A stretch of DNA of 64,000 nucleotides from Pictodentalium vernedei (GCA_031216915.1 CM062295.1:177520927-177584926), one strand, 5' to 3'. Numbered from the stretch's first letter, positions 33,841-46,641 are shown. Program-made: numbers and translations. The notes: a model not told the origin generated them from the sequence alone.

Positions 33841-34551
33841 ATACTTGATGTTTCAATATTTCTTACTTGAATGTCAGCCTTTCTTACTTGAATGTCAGCC
33901 TTTCCTTTTATTTTACCTCATGTCTTGACAACCATTGTTTGAAGTGGTCTGCACTTAGGCTTCAGGTAGTCCACATTTACTACATGGAAAGCGAGAAACA
34001 AATTATAGGATAACTGAAAGAAAATGTCACGTTTTTGTCCTCTCCACCAGCTATACATCATTATACAACCCCCCCCCCCCCCCCCCCTCTCCTTCACTTC
34101 CCACTCCCAGATAGCATTTTGCTCTTAAGCTCTCGACAGAGAATCACACAAATCTTTGGAAGAAGCCGAAAAGAGAAAAAAGGGAGGGGGAGGTTGCTCT
34201 TACCAGTTAACTTCAACTTATTTCTATTGATAATACTTTTAAAATTGATACTATTTTCATTATTTTGCACATCTATCCTTGCCAAACTTTTTTTTTATTT
34301 TTATTCAGATTAAATGTTGTATGCATCTCTAAGTAAAAAAATATGAGACAGAATGCATGTTAAATGCAGTTATCTACTGTCAAACGTGTTACCTAAATTG
34401 TTCTATGAGTGCCAAACCTGATTCTTGCAGAAAAGTTTTTTTTTCTTAGCATGTGGTTCAGACAAAAATAATTATTTAGGTATGAAGTCTTATATCTTCT
34501 CACTCTTAAGTTATGAATTATTTTGAATTTGCATTTAGTAGGTAGTTTTAA
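33841..34551. other. Intron sequence with a poly-C tract
   Basis: C19 run at 34069-34087 and a short duplicated TTTCTTACTTGAATGTCAGC at about 33865-33905. No gene. Confidence 0.45.
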
Positions 34552-34778
34552 CCCTTTACCTAACCTGAAAAGCAGACGACACTTGCAAAAATAATTCTTG
34601 TATAACTAATTTTTTTCATTTTTTGTCTCAAACACATAGGTTATGACCCAACGAGCTCGTTCCAACGAGGGGTCATAACCTATGTTTTTGAGACAAAAAA
34701 TGAAAAAAATAATGAAAATTAATTGGCGATTTTTGAGAATAGCGCTGGCCGGTTTTGGCCGTTACGTTGGGTAAAGGG
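34552..34778. mobile_element. piggyBac-type MITE, copy 2
   Basis: Flanked by exact TTAA at 34548-34551 and 34779-34782, with ends CCCTTTACCTAAC and GTTGGGTAAAGGG. The core is a palindrome of about 90 bp (CATTTTTTGTCTCAAACACA / its complement) around GAGCTCGTTCCAACGAG. Copy 3 at 48275 is the same element in the opposite orientation. Confidence 0.9.
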
Positions 34779-34782
34779 TTAA

Positions 34783-35402
34783 AGAGCACTGTTAGAATAT
34801 GCCTAATGATAGGTTTTTGGAGGACTTTTTGTTGGTGATGAGGGCTGACAATCAAACTGCCTTGTTTTTTTTTAAATTAAAATACAGGTGCCTCCTTGGA
34901 TTTTCCCTCTGTTAGCCCCTGAAAATACTCTGCCCATGACCTGAAATTTGCTAAAAGTAAAAGAAATACTTCTCCCTCTGTAGGACTTCTTCTGAAAATA
35001 CCAAGCCCTTGCCCTGAAAACTGTTAAATTAGCTTGCCTCGTTGGGCTAGGGGGTGGCGGTGAGACTGCATGCTGACTTCTCATCTTATACACCTCTGTA
35101 GCTAATACATGTAGATGTCATTCGATTTACGTTTTGGTGCTTGTAGTTGAAATAAAATAACAATATTCTTGCACAAAACACAAATACAAGCAAAACCTCT
35201 TCATTAGTCATTTAAAAAATGTAAAAAATGCAATCTATGTTTGGAAAATTTTGTAAATATATGTCTATGTTTTAAATATCCTACTAATTATTTTTCATGG
35301 AAATCTTCTCATAAAATTGACATTATGTTGCTTTAGACCATACGTATTTATCACCCTCTCCTCCCCGTAGTCTCACTCCCACCCTACTTAAGACTTTCAG
35401 TA
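34783..35402. other. Intron sequence, nothing recognised
   Basis: No conserved ORF. Part of it (34900-35050) loosely resembles 9640-9800. Confidence 0.4.
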
Positions 35403-36990
35403 GTGACTACTGAGGACATGAGACAACTCAGCAATACTGAACATTATAAGAAAATGGATTCACTTATTTGGCCGAGTAATATAGAAAAATTCAATAAAAT
35501 CTTAAACTTTCTCCTCAACGAAGATCATATAACCACAAAACAATTGAAATATTTCATAGCTAAGCTCAACCAAGACAATTTTATATCCTACTAAAGATTC
35601 ACAAGGACCGTTCTTCGTGGACGGCTGACTTAACTCCGCCCAGGAGGCCATTTGCCTCAGATTGTAATGCGGAATTTCATGCCATCTCGGAACTCATTGA
35701 TTATCACCTGAAAGCAATAGCCAATAGACATCCGAGCTGTCTACAAAATTCATAGGACTTCCTGTCAAAAATTTCTATTGATACTGACAAAGGTGTTAAA
35801 TCTGTTAAAATGCATTCAAAAAATATCCTGATGCAAAACGCCCTGAAAACAAATTTTGGATATTTTAGAGCTGTGCTTAAAAGGTAATTTCTTTCAATTC
35901 AGTGGAGAAAATTATTTTAAAATAATGTGTTGTCCTATAGGGAAAAAGATTCAGTTCTAATTTTGCAGGCATTTATGTAGCGGAATGGGAGGAAAATGTC
36001 TTAATCGAATGTGCAAAGTATCCTCTCGTATATCTCAGATATTTATATGACATTTTTAGCACTTGGGAACATTCAAAAGAAGATTTTGATGCTTTTTTAG
36101 ACATTTTAAACAATCATGATCCTAACATCAAATTGAAAGCTACTATCAGTAAAAATTCAGTTGATTTTTTCGATGTGACCGTGTATAAAGGCAAACAGTT
36201 CCAGGAATCAGGTCATTTAGATTATAAGGTATATTTTCAACCAACTCATTCACATCAGTTATTGCACACAAAATCATTTCATCCACCACACACATTTAAA
36301 GGTATAATCAAATTACAGCTCATTATTTTCCACCGCAATTCAAGTGATAAGGTAAATTTCACCGACGCTAGTTCGATCCTATTTGGCGCCCTCAGATCGA
36401 GGGGGTACTCAATGCGCTTTTTGCGTAACCTGAAATCTCAAACCCTGAAAAAGCTGGAAAGTGCTGCAGAAATTACCGATTTCGAACCCCTGAAAATTGA
36501 ACACACCATACCTTTCAGAATTTTAGTGGCGCGGTATTGAATTGCAAAACGCCTCGTTGTAGATTACATACTTTTATGCCTCATCAAAACAGAAGAATTT
36601 TCCTCCGAACAAACGAAAAAATCATATCAGATCCGAAATTCCCTCCATTGTGATTCACCCAATATCATTTACCTTATCACTTGTAAACTTTGTCGGAAGC
36701 AGTGTGTAGGTCAAAGTCAAATCCTTTCAGAGTACGTGCTAATAGACACAAACAGGATATAAAACAAGGCTTATGCCCCAGTAGCACAACATTTCAACCT
36801 TCCAGGACATTCTTTGGGCGATTTCGAAATCCATCCTATTGAACAACCACCACTTAAAGACTCATTAGAAGAAACGGAAGAATTTAGAAAGAAACGTGAA
36901 GCTTTTTGTGTTACACTCAATATTAACGGCCAACTCACACAGCTTGTCTGTATATAGCGGCCACCTTCGTCAAGTCGTAACAAATTAACG
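35403..36990 (+). mobile_element. Penelope-like retroelement remnant with GIY-YIG domain
   Basis: The pieces are in the order of a Penelope-like polyprotein. An N-terminal RT part (YLLKIHKDRSSWTADLTPPR at about 35582 and ISELIDYHLKA) is followed by the RT palm (VYLRYLYDIFSTW at about 36027) and a thumb region (DFFDVTVYKGKQF, DYKVYFQPTHSHQLLHTKSF, FGALRSRGYSMRFLRNL). A C-terminal GIY-YIG endonuclease core (NIIYLITCKLCRKQCVGQSQ at 36661) and its H-x3-D.. tail follow. The RT catalytic pair expected as Asp-Asp reads Tyr-Asp here, and several frame changes occur. The element is dead. The part 5' of the fingers is missing. Confidence 0.85.
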
Positions 36991-37002
36991 TTCGATGCTT
37001 TT

Positions 37003-39553
37003 ATGTCTGAATTTAACACTTTTTTTAAGCACGGTGACTTTACTTCCTGTCACCTTATAATTATCGGTGATTTCAATATCCATGTGGATAATCCCGACGA
37101 CAAGAATGCCAACCAATTCATGAATCACATTTCCTCTGTGAATCTGCATCAGCTCGTTTGTGGCCCAACCCATCGTTCTGGGCACACACTCGATCTGATT
37201 ATTTCCAGAGAAAATGATGGCATTATAGCTGTCAGTAGCATAGCGGACAAGCATATCTCTGACCACTCCTTGATTTTATGCAATGTTTGCATTGCAAAAC
37301 CGAGAGCAGTCCAGAAGACTGTCAAAGCTAGAAAAACACTCAACATCGACATTGATAATTTTCTGAAGGACCTTTCATTATGTAACCTAACACAACCCAT
37401 TGAAAATGAAGCTGACATCGGCTCAAAAAACTGATACACTCTTCGAGACCCTAACTGAGGTATTAGACATCCACACGCCTATTCAAACAAGAACTGTCAC
37501 TGTTCGTCCTAACATTGGATGGTACAATGATGAGATAAGAAAATTGAAGCAAATGTGCAGGAAAGCAGAGCGCCGCTTTGTTACATCCGGCCTCCATGTT
37601 CATAATGATATGTATAAAACATTCCGTAACAAGCTAAACTCATCTATTAAGTCAGCTAAAATGGACTGGGTGAAAAACAGCATTGCGTCATGTGTCAGAA
37701 ATTCTAAAGAGATTTTTAAGATAGTCCGCAACCTTCTACATGCGAACGGGAAGGGCGAGCTCCCTTAGCAGACCCATCTTTCCGTGCTCGCATCTAGATT
37801 CTCTGACTTTTTCAGAGATAAAATTTCAAAGATTCGTAGTGGCCTCAAAAATTTGGCCTTAAACTCAGTGACCAGTGATGAAGATATTGGTAGATTCTGA
37901 TATCTCCCTTAACGACTTTCAGCCTCCCACCATGGAAGAGGTTAACTCAATTATATTGAAAGCCTCCTCCGCATCTTGTTCTCTCGGCCCACTGCCAACA
38001 TGGTTTTGAAAAACAGCTCTGTTTTAGACCACCTTCTTCCCACCATTACTAGTATCGTTTCCTCATCTCTGGTTCTTGGAACTGTATCAACAGCATTTAA
38101 ACATGCCCACGTTATTCCACTCCTGAAGAAACCAAGCCTAGATGCAACGTTCTAAAAAAACTACAGACCAGTGTCTAACCTTCCTTTTCTGTCTAAATGT
38201 CTTGAAAAGGGTATTGCCTCAAGAATTATTCAGCACATTTCAGATAATAACAATCTGGAAATATTTCAATCTGCATACAGACCCGGGCACAGCACTGAAA
38301 CAGCCTTAATTCGTGCCAGCTCCGATGTGCTGAATTCGATGGATGATCGCAAGCTAACATTATTCGTGTTGCTCGACCTGTCTGCTGCATTTGATACGAT
38401 TGACCACCGAACTCTTTTGTCGCGGTTAGAAAAACTACTGATTTGGTCGTTCCTACTTATGTGACCGAAGGCAGTCTGTGAAAATATGCGATACCCTCTC
38501 GGAGCCCCTCGAGCTAAAATACGGCGTCCCCCAAGGCTCAGTACTCGGACCCTTATTGTTCACAGTTTACACCCAACCACTTGGTGATCTCATAAGGAAG
38601 CACTCTGTAAATTTTCACCTGTACGCAGACGATACCCAGCTGTATCTGTCTGCTGATCTTTCCAATATGAATGACTCCTTAACACCACTGGAGGCATGCA
38701 TTGAGGATATTCGACAGTGGATGGGGAGAAACTTTCTGACATTAAATGATGATAAAACAGAATTTGTACAGTTAGGCGCCAAACATCAGCTAGACAAAGT
38801 TCCAATTAACTGCTTGAAAATAGGCGATAGCTCAGTTAGCCCAAGTAAAACTGCCCAAAACCTCGGTTTCACTTTCAATGATTGCTTCGATCTGCATAAC
38901 CAAATCACAAAAGTGAGCAAAAGCTGCTTCCTCCAAATAAGAAACATCAACAAAATCAGAAAGCTACTTGAACAAAACACTCTGAAAACTGTTATACAGT
39001 CTTTGGTCCTGTCCCGCTTGGACTATTGCAACTCTCTCTATTTCGGCATTCCTGTACCTGCGGCAACGTATTCAAAACACAACATCTAAGATCATTACTG
39101 GTGCGAAAAAATATGACCACATTACACCAATCCTGAAATCCCTGCATTGGCTGCCAGTTGAGTCTCGCATTAAGTATAAGGTACTGGCGGTGACACACAA
39201 CATCTTACATAACGACAAAGTACCGATCTACCTTAAGTAGGTCCTAACAATACACGCACCGTCGAGGAATCTCAGATCAGCTTCTGAGAATCTCCTTGTC
39301 GTACCGCGAAATCGATCAACGGCAGGGAAGAGATCGTTCACTTTCGCAGCTTCCTCACTCTGGAACGCCCTCCCTCAAAACCTTAGAAATACCCTAAATA
39401 CAGATAACTTCAAGAAAGCTCTGAAAACCCATCTCTTTCAAGCAGCTTTCGGCTGCTGATTATACCATTGTTACCGACACCCATGTTTTCAGCGCTTTTG
39501 AGCAGCGTTTTGCTGGGAAAAGCACTATATAAATAAATTATTATTATTATTTG
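37003..39553 (+). mobile_element. Non-LTR retrotransposon remnant (CR1/jockey group)
   Basis: The C-terminal half of an APE-type endonuclease (IIGDFNIHVDNPDDKNANQF, HRSGHTLDLII, ISDHSLILC) is followed by the linker and the RT. RT motifs are NYRPVSNLPFLSKCLEK near 38160, FQSAYRPGHSTETALI, VLLDLSAAFDTIDH, YGVPQGSVLGPLLFTVY and FHLYADDTQLYL (catalytic A-D-D intact). The C-terminal region ends HWLPVESRIKYKVLAVTHNI. The 3' end is CTATATAAATAAATTATTATTATT, a trinucleotide-repeat tail typical of this group. Frame changes near 37410, 37770-38160, 38465 and 39080 inactivate it. It starts immediately after the Penelope remnant. Confidence 0.9.
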
Positions 39554-39619
39554 GATATATACGCTTCAAATCCTCTGGCCATTTGATATAATAATAATAT
39601 ACCTCTTTATATGGCGCCA

Positions 39620-40860
39620 AAATTAAGGTTCAATGGATAAAGAACCATATTCTAATTGCGTTGTACATGTTACTGAGCTCGTTCACCGATACAAACAGAA
39701 TATATACGGTATTGTACTTATAGGCTTTTTGAAATAGATATGTTTTGAGATCTTTCTTGTAAGTGTTGACAATTGGCAGTCTTTTTAGATGATCGGGTAA
39801 ATTATTCCACAAGTGAGGACCAGCAAATGAGAATGACCTATCTCCAAATGTCTTACACCTATTTTTTGGAACATGTAATAGCATTTTACCATCAGACCCT
39901 AGGTTGTGTTGACACACATCCTTGGCATTGATGAGGTCTTCTGAGTTGGCTGGTGACATGTTACTTTCTGCCTTGGAAACTGATAATAACGTTTTGAAAA
40001 TAATTCTGTACTTTACTGGCAGCCAGTGCAGATCCATCAAAATAGGAGTGATGTGTTGAGATCGTTATACTCTACATACCACTCGGGCTGATGCATTTTA
40101 TACTTCCTGCAGGCGAGGCGAGAGTACTGGTATTGTGGAAGGTTGAACAGTAAGGAATTACAATAATCCAAATGTGAAGTGACAAATGCATGAACTAGAG
40201 ATTCAGTGGAGTCTTTTGTAAGGAACTGTCTTATCTGTTAAATTTTGTAGAGACCTCGGAAAGCCTTGTTTCACACATTTGTAACATGTCTGTCCCTAGG
40301 CATGTTTGAGTCGAAGAAGGCACCGTGATTACATACACTGTCACTTGCCCTGATGGTGGAATCTCCTACCTTTACTGAGTTAATGTCAATTTGAGTGAGT
40401 TGCTGACGTGAACCAATTATTTGGATTTCAGTCTTATCATAATTTACCGTTAACTTGTTTGAAATCATCCAAGAGCGAATGTCCGAAATACATGATTCAA
40501 TAATTTCTTGAGCTTTAGTTTGATCCTTCGTTGATGGTCGAATAGAGAAGTAGACCTGTGTGTCATCAGTATAATCAGGTGCAATTCAATGACGGCGAAC
40601 ATTTTTGAAATATAGAATAGAAACAGAACAGGACCAACGCAACTGCCCTGTTGGACTCCACATTCCAGATGGAAGTCGTTTGAAAGGTTACCGTTTATTG
40701 ATACACGCTGCTGCCTGTTATTCAGGCATGATGATAGCCAGCTAACGGCTACACCACTAAGTTCAAAATCAGAGTTCACTGTCTCTAGCAGAGTTTTGTG
40801 ACAAACAGTCTCAAAAGCAGCACTAAGGTCTAAAAGAACAATGCAAGGTTACCCTTGAGT
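39620..40860 (-). mobile_element. Non-LTR retrotransposon remnant, opposite strand
   Basis: Read from high to low coordinates. The RT block includes SWLSSCLNNRQQRVSINGNL and LECGVQQGSCVGPVLFLFYI. It is followed by the thumb (NKLTVNYDKTEIQIIGSRQQ) and the C-terminal MDLHWLPVKYRIIFKTLL and FGDRSFSFAGPHLWNNLPDH. The A-D-D box is lost to a frame change near 40570-40600. It sits tail to tail with the previous LINE. Confidence 0.85.
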
Positions 40861-41667
40861 AATGCCGTTTCTGTTGAGTGAAATTTTCTTAATCCAGATG
40901 TGTTCACGCAGCTTAGAAACGAATGGTAAGTTACTCACTGACCGAAGGTTTTACACACAAGTTCTGTATCTTGTTTCTTCAGAAAGGGGTTCACAATCGC
41001 GAATTTCCACACATCAGGCACATAACCTTCTTGAAGATATGTTGATCATTTTTGTGATTTAAATACACACGTAAACAACATATCAGGGGGAGAATGCGAA
41101 AGAAGGTCTATCATTCCTTTCACTTTAATATACAAAGAATGAATATCGAAATGGCAAAAATAGTAAAAGATGAATTCACCTTCACCAACTCTATATTAAA
41201 AGAACCTTTAAATCTTCGACCTGTCATTGCTAATAAGAAAAACAAAAGCTTGTGTAACATCCTTTTAAGGACTAAATTGGAACCCATCAATGAATTACTG
41301 CCAGCCAGTTTAACCAGTTTTTAAGCTCATCACTTAGTTTAAAGCAAATTTGTGTTTTTGATCAGGTTTGAAACCCATCAAGGTTCAGTAAATGTATACA
41401 CCTGGAACTTAATTTAGCACCCCCTGAAATGTTCCATGACAAAGAAGTTGCTGTTGCTGATTATTATGTTTTCACGACTGCTATGCCGTGCAGTACATTT
41501 CATCCAGTGAAACATAATGTTTCTGGTTGATAGCGTACACCAAACACAACCCCTCGTCCACATGAGGCATGCTTCCCACGAATGTCATAAAAAACACTAT
41601 CATCCACATGCAATATCTGAGTATAAAACAAGAAAATTGGTCACTTCTTTTATCAATAAATATTGAC
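40861..41667. other. Intron sequence, nothing recognised
   Basis: Between a LINE and a Tc1-like remnant. The first part may be a further decayed LINE 5' region, but I cannot show it. Confidence 0.35.
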
Positions 41668-42500
41668 ATGGCAAGGAGGGGACGGTCAGAGGCACTAAGA
41701 TGGCAAATCGTTGGTATGCATGCAACAGGCATGTCATTCAAAGCTATTGGGAGGCAACTTCGCTATAGTCATTCTGACATCAGCAGACTTGTCGGAAAAC
41801 ATAAACAAACCAACGATGTTAAGGACCGGCCAAGGCCAGGACCCCCAATCCCAAAAGACCTCTCATCGGCAAGATCGGACTTTGGTACGTCTCGTTAGGC
41901 GTGAACCCTTTGTTTCAAGTAGGCTTTTGAAACGCCTGTGGCTCCCCATCAGATCACAAGTGCAACAGAACTTTCCTAAACCGTCTCAAAGCACTGGATA
42001 TGAGGTCCAAAAAGGTCATCAAGCGTGCAGCTCTGCCGACTAGCATCAAATACGACGTTTGGAGTGGTGGATGGCATGACAACAGTGGAATCTCAGAATG
42101 TGTCCATTGACCAGAAAAGAGTAGGTTCCTGCGTCACATCACAGATGGTCGGATGAGAGTGTGGAGGCATAAAAATACTTCTTACGTACCCAGGAACATC
42201 AGACCTACTGTTCCTTATGGTGGCAGTAATGATCCGGGGATTCCTCTCTCATGATGTGGTGACTGTACGTGGGAATCTTAATGGTCATCAGTACATCCGG
42301 GACATTCTCAATCCGGTTGTCGTGCCTTATTTTGACAACCACCTGTTGGCTACTCGCCCTGTATTCATGGACAACAATGCAAGGCCACGTCGTTCCCATG
42401 CTGTGAGAGCATTCCTTCAGAATAACGCTATTACAACACTACCTTGGCCTGCAATGAGCCCCGATTTGAATCCCATAGAACACATCTGGGACTTTCTCGT
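41668..42500 (+). mobile_element. Tc1/mariner-like transposase remnant
   Basis: It begins with ATG at 41668. The N-terminal helix-turn-helix (GRSEALRWQIVGMHATGMSF, KAIGRQLRYSHSDISRLV) is followed by the GRPR-like DRPRPGPP, the second HTH in another frame (DRTLVRLVRREPFV) and the DDE core (VFMDNNARPRRSHAVRAFLQ, LPWPAMSPDLNPIEHIWDF). The second Asp (in F-M-D-N-N) and the final Glu (N-P-I-E-H-I-W) are visible, and the first Asp region (about 42060-42180) is scrambled. At least two frame changes are present. No terminal inverted repeats were found. Confidence 0.88.
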
Positions 42501-42506
42501 TATTTC

Positions 42507-42655
42507 CACCATGTGGGTTTCCGAGATGGTGTATTTAAGTCTCGACCGACCTCGCCTCTGGATCGTATATCGACTCATCCTAACGGGCTCGTTGATATAT
42601 GCTCCGAGACGAGGTCTCGACGTCAATACACCATCTCGATAACGCACATGGTGCT
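42507..42655. repeat. Palindromic insertion at the end of the Tc1 remnant
   Basis: CACCATGTGGGTTTCCGAGA..TGTATT near 42510 is an inverted copy of AATACACCATCTCGATAACG..CATGGTG near 42625, matching at 26 of 29 positions by eye. It interrupts the transposase just after the last DDE residue. Confidence 0.7.
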
Positions 42656-42991
42656 TATTGCCAAATTTGGTTGTAATAACCTATATGTATTCTTGATCGA
42701 AATTCTCTGTCCGCTTTTCTTTGTCCGCTTTTGAACTGTACCTTTGGAATTTCGTTCTAATCTAATTGATCGAGTTTTCTTGAATTCAGATGGACGGGCG
42801 GAATCAGGGTCCGACAGCTGTTCGCTTGCGCGCACACACATCTTGTTTTGTATGTAATCCGACAATTTTCGGGGGTGGTGAATAAGGATTTGATCGATTT
42901 GTGTTTAGTCTGAATAGGATGTCATTGATTAAAGATCGCTAACGCCTCTCACTTTTCCATCTGACTGCAACATTTCCAATATTTTTTGTAG
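42656..42991. other. Intron sequence before exon f
   Basis: Ends with the polypyrimidine-like ATTTTTTGTAG acceptor. Nothing else is recognised. Confidence 0.45.
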
Positions 42992-43088
42992 ATTGTTTTA
43001 TGTTGCGGCGAGAGAAGGACACATGCCGGAAGTATTGTCATATGTTCAAATAAATTATTGTACACCAATTATATCACTTTTATTACAG
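42992..43088 (+). CDS. SLC7-family amino acid transporter, exon f
   Basis: The acceptor ttttttgtag and donor gtgagt bound a 97-nt exon. It finishes the split Arg and reads LFYVAAREGHMPEVLSYVQI then NYCTPIISLLLQ. The A/S-R-E-G-H-[ML]-P motif is diagnostic for SLC7 light subunits. G-H-M with VLSY recalls the b(0,+)-type (SLC7A9) branch more than xCT or y+LAT, but that subfamily call is tentative. It ends in phase 0. A (GACA)n array starts 12 bp beyond the donor, and the intron before it is about 15.2 kb. Confidence 0.9.
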
Positions 43089-43099
43089 GTGAGTATCGT

Positions 43100-43252
<153 letters not shown>

Positions 43253-43254
43253 GA

Positions 43255-44112
43255 TATGCAAAAGGAGATAAAGATAGAGCGAGAGAGTAAGAACGAAAGA
43301 CAGGATCGGGGAGGCTAGATGACTTGCAACGAGCTCGTTCCAATAATGCATCATGACAGGACCCTGCGAAGCTTCAGAATTCGATTTGATTCGATTTCAG
43401 TCGCACTGATTCAGAAATTTTCGAATCGTCGAGATGTTCTAAAAATCCTATCAATTGCTCCGGCTGAAGACCCATGAAGACAAAAGGGGAGTTTAAGAAG
43501 GTTTCGCTTTTGAAACTATTTATAATCCATTTTGGAATTTTCTGCTTGTTTTTATTGATTTTCCAAAATAGACCGAGTGCAGTAATTCTGTTGAGATTCA
43601 ATTTGAGATGCGATTCGTTTCGTTTGCCTGATTCGATTCGGTATTCGATACGACCGGAAATTTGATATTCGAAAAGCTCTGCCTCATAAGCTATGTTTTT
43701 AGGCAAAACCTGAATATATTTCAAATGTTTCTTTTGCCAGGGTCGTCTTCGAGTCGTGTTAGGTAAAGAGGGGGCGTCACAGACCAAAAGATGCGACAGT
43801 ATCCATGGCATCGGCATGTTCAAATGTTCAAATTATAACCAATATGTGCTACTTGATGTCGAAGTAACGCTCAACTTGGATAATTTTAGATAACAAAATG
43901 ACGGCTCCACGGAAATAAGTCAATACACTTCACAACCGGTCACCAGATTATTTTTTAAATGAGTTTTTAACTCGTTTGTATCCAGTGTCCCGGCAGCCAA
44001 TTGCTCAACGCTTCCGGTATAAACAGACATGGCGCGTTTTGGGTTTGGTCTTCTTGTTTTAGTGATGCCAGTTCCGTAATTATGGAACAGTCTTTAAAGA
44101 GGTATGACAGTA
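43255..44112. other. Intron sequence with ATTCGATT-rich inverted motifs
   Basis: 43376-43690 carries GAATTCGATTTGATTCGATTTCAG near its start and CTGATTCGATTCGGTATTCG near its end in inverted orientation. It is perhaps a small decayed element, and the ends are not resolved. A 149-codon minus frame there has no domain. Confidence 0.4.
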
Positions 44113-46279
44113 GTATGTCTCGCACGTTTTACACCCCCCCCCCCCATTTGGATGACCCCGGTGGATGACCCCGGAAGTGACGTCATGTCACGTGACCCAG
44201 TGGCGCCTTGTTGTGTTGCTATGGTAACCCGCGTAAGCGGCCATGTTGTGACGTCAGTGATACGTGGTGTTAGTGTGCATGTGCAGCGCGTGTTGTTATG
44301 ATGATACGTGTTTCCGTCGTCCATTTTGTGTACTGGAGGCCGCCATCTTGGTTTCTATTGTAGCACGTGGTTGCTATGTTACCCAAAGGCCTACAAGGTG
44401 ACAGAGGTATGTTCGAAGGGTGTGTTCGATTAAACAGGGGTAATTTCCCGGTTCGTAGAATTACCACAAACAACCCGACAACTTGTACTATTTCGAATTT
44501 TTTAAGAATTCTCTGCTTCTATTTATCTATGCAATAATTTTCGTCTACCTGATCATGTTCCTTTGTCCTGGAGTATACTCCAGTAGAGTAGAACAGCCTA
44601 TCAGCTGAAACAACCTTGCTTATTATTACTATATTTAGCTTTATTTGTTCTGGTCTGTTATTGTTAGTTCTGATCCAGTTCCGAGTAATCTTGTTGTTTC
44701 ATTTATCTAGATCACTCAATCAGTTCACTTTACTGGCGCTAACTAACCAATCAGATTGTTTGATTTCCCATAATCTGTATGCAGAGTTATCTCCCTTGTG
44801 TATATCAAACAAAAGCCTGTATCATTCCCAAAGCCAATAAGTCGTATGTGCGAGTCACTCGATCGAGCAATTGCTTGATAGCTCATTTGTTCGATGGACT
44901 TCGAGTCGTTCGAGCAGTATGTGCGAGTCACTCGACCTTAGACGGAATCCCACGTATGGAATCCTCTTTTTGGAATCCCATTTGTAGAATCGAAAACATA
45001 TGGCCTTCGGCACCCCTTTTTCTGAAAAGAGGCTAAGAGTCGTATGTGCGAGTCACTCGAATGAGTAATTGCTCGATAGCTCATTTGCTCGTAGACTTCG
45101 AGTCGTTCGAGCAGGATGTGCGAGTCACTCGAACGAGCAATTGCTCGATAGCTCATTTGCTCGGTGAGCTTCAAGTCGTTCGAGCAATTACTTTTCAGTA
45201 ACTGTTCGATAGCTTATAAGGGGTATTTGGGATAGGTATGTCTTGTGGTGGCCTAGAAGGTTGGCCTAAATAGGTAATAGTATCCTTAGATAAGTATCCG
45301 ATAAAAGGGATCCTCGAAAGGTATCCTCAAATAATACAATTCCAGGCCATAGGTATCCTCAAATACTGAAATAAGGCTAAGAGTCTTATGTGCGAGTCAC
45401 TCGAAGGAGCAATTGCTCGATAGTTCATTTGCTCGGTAGACTTCGAGTCGTTCGAGCAGTATGTGCGAGTCACTCGAACGAGCAATTGCTCGATAGCTCA
45501 TTTGCTCGATGGGCTTCGAGTCGTTCGAGCAATGACTTTTCAGTAACAACTCGATGTCTTATTGGCTTTGGGAATGATATAAGCTTCTGACATACACAAG
45601 GGAGATAACTCTGCATACAGATTATGGGAAATTAAGCAATCTGATTGGTTAGTTAGCGCCAATAATGTGAACTGATTGGGTGATCTAGATAAATGAAACG
45701 ACAAGAGTACTCGGAATAGGATCAGAACTAACAAGAACACACCAGAACAACTAAATATAGTAATAAAAAGCAAGGCTATTCCAGCTGATAGGCTCTTCTA
45801 CTCTACTGGAGTATACTCCAGGACAAAGGGACATGGTCAGGTAGACGAAAATTATTGCATTGAAAAATAGAAGCAGAGAATTCTTAAAGAATTCGAAATA
45901 GTACAAGTTGTCGGGTTGTTTGTGGTAATCTACTAATCGGGAAATTGCTCCTGTTCAATCGAACACACCTCCCGAACATACCCCTGTTTTGTTGTAGGTC
46001 TATGGGTAACATAGCAACCACGTGCCACAATAGAAACCAAGATGGCGGCCTCCAGTACACAAAATGGACGACGGAAACATATATCACCCTAACAACACGC
46101 GTTGCGCATGCACTCTAACACCACGTAACACTATGGGGATGACGTCCCAACGTGGCCGCTCACGCGGATTACCATGACAACACAACATGGCATCACTGGG
46201 TCACATGACATGACGTCACTTGCGGGGTCATCCACCGGGGTCATCCAAATGGGCGGTGAAACGTGCGAGACATACACTT
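44113..46279. mobile_element. Foldback transposon with arms of about 725 bp
   Basis: The left arm (44113-44842) and right arm (about 45558-46279) are inverted copies along their length. GTATGTCTCGCACGTTT begins one and AAACGTGCGAGACATAC ends the other. Between lie matching blocks such as GGATGACCCCGGTGGATGAC, GCCATCTTGGTTTCTAT, TCCTGGAGTATACTCCAG and CCCAAAGCCAATAAG. The 0.7-kb centre holds about five copies of a tandem unit of roughly 75-80 bp (GAGTCACTCGAACGAGCAAT, TGCTCGATAGCTCATTTGCT, CGAGTCGTTCGAGCA) separated by spacers. No transposase ORF is present. Fragments of arms or units recur at 3330, 6450, 7905, 11095, 15180, 16290, 22715 and 26390. Confidence 0.9.
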
Positions 46280-46289
46280 ATGACGAATG

Positions 46290-46598
46290 ATCTATTCTGG
46301 GAAAATGTCTAAGAATCTGTGAAGGTCGCCTGGTATTGACACCAGATGTTTGTGTGTAGAAATGGTTTTCCAAATTCAAGTGAATGATGTCTCATAAATA
46401 AATATGTCATGAAGCTTATAGAGATCAACAAGTTTTATTGTTATATGGCTGGAGATTTTCTACCTTTCGATTTTTCATCACGTATACCTTTGTATCTCGA
46501 AAATTGTAGGAATACATAAGAAATAAAAGAGATAGAGGAAGAGAGGCACTTTATCATATATATAAGATTACAAGGATGTCTCTTTCTGTAGTAGGTTT

Positions 46599-46641
<43 letters not shown>

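Noticed and set aside
43374-43823. 149-codon minus-strand protein
   Set aside because: The composition follows the ATTCGATT-rich repeat beneath it. No domain, no start or splice context.
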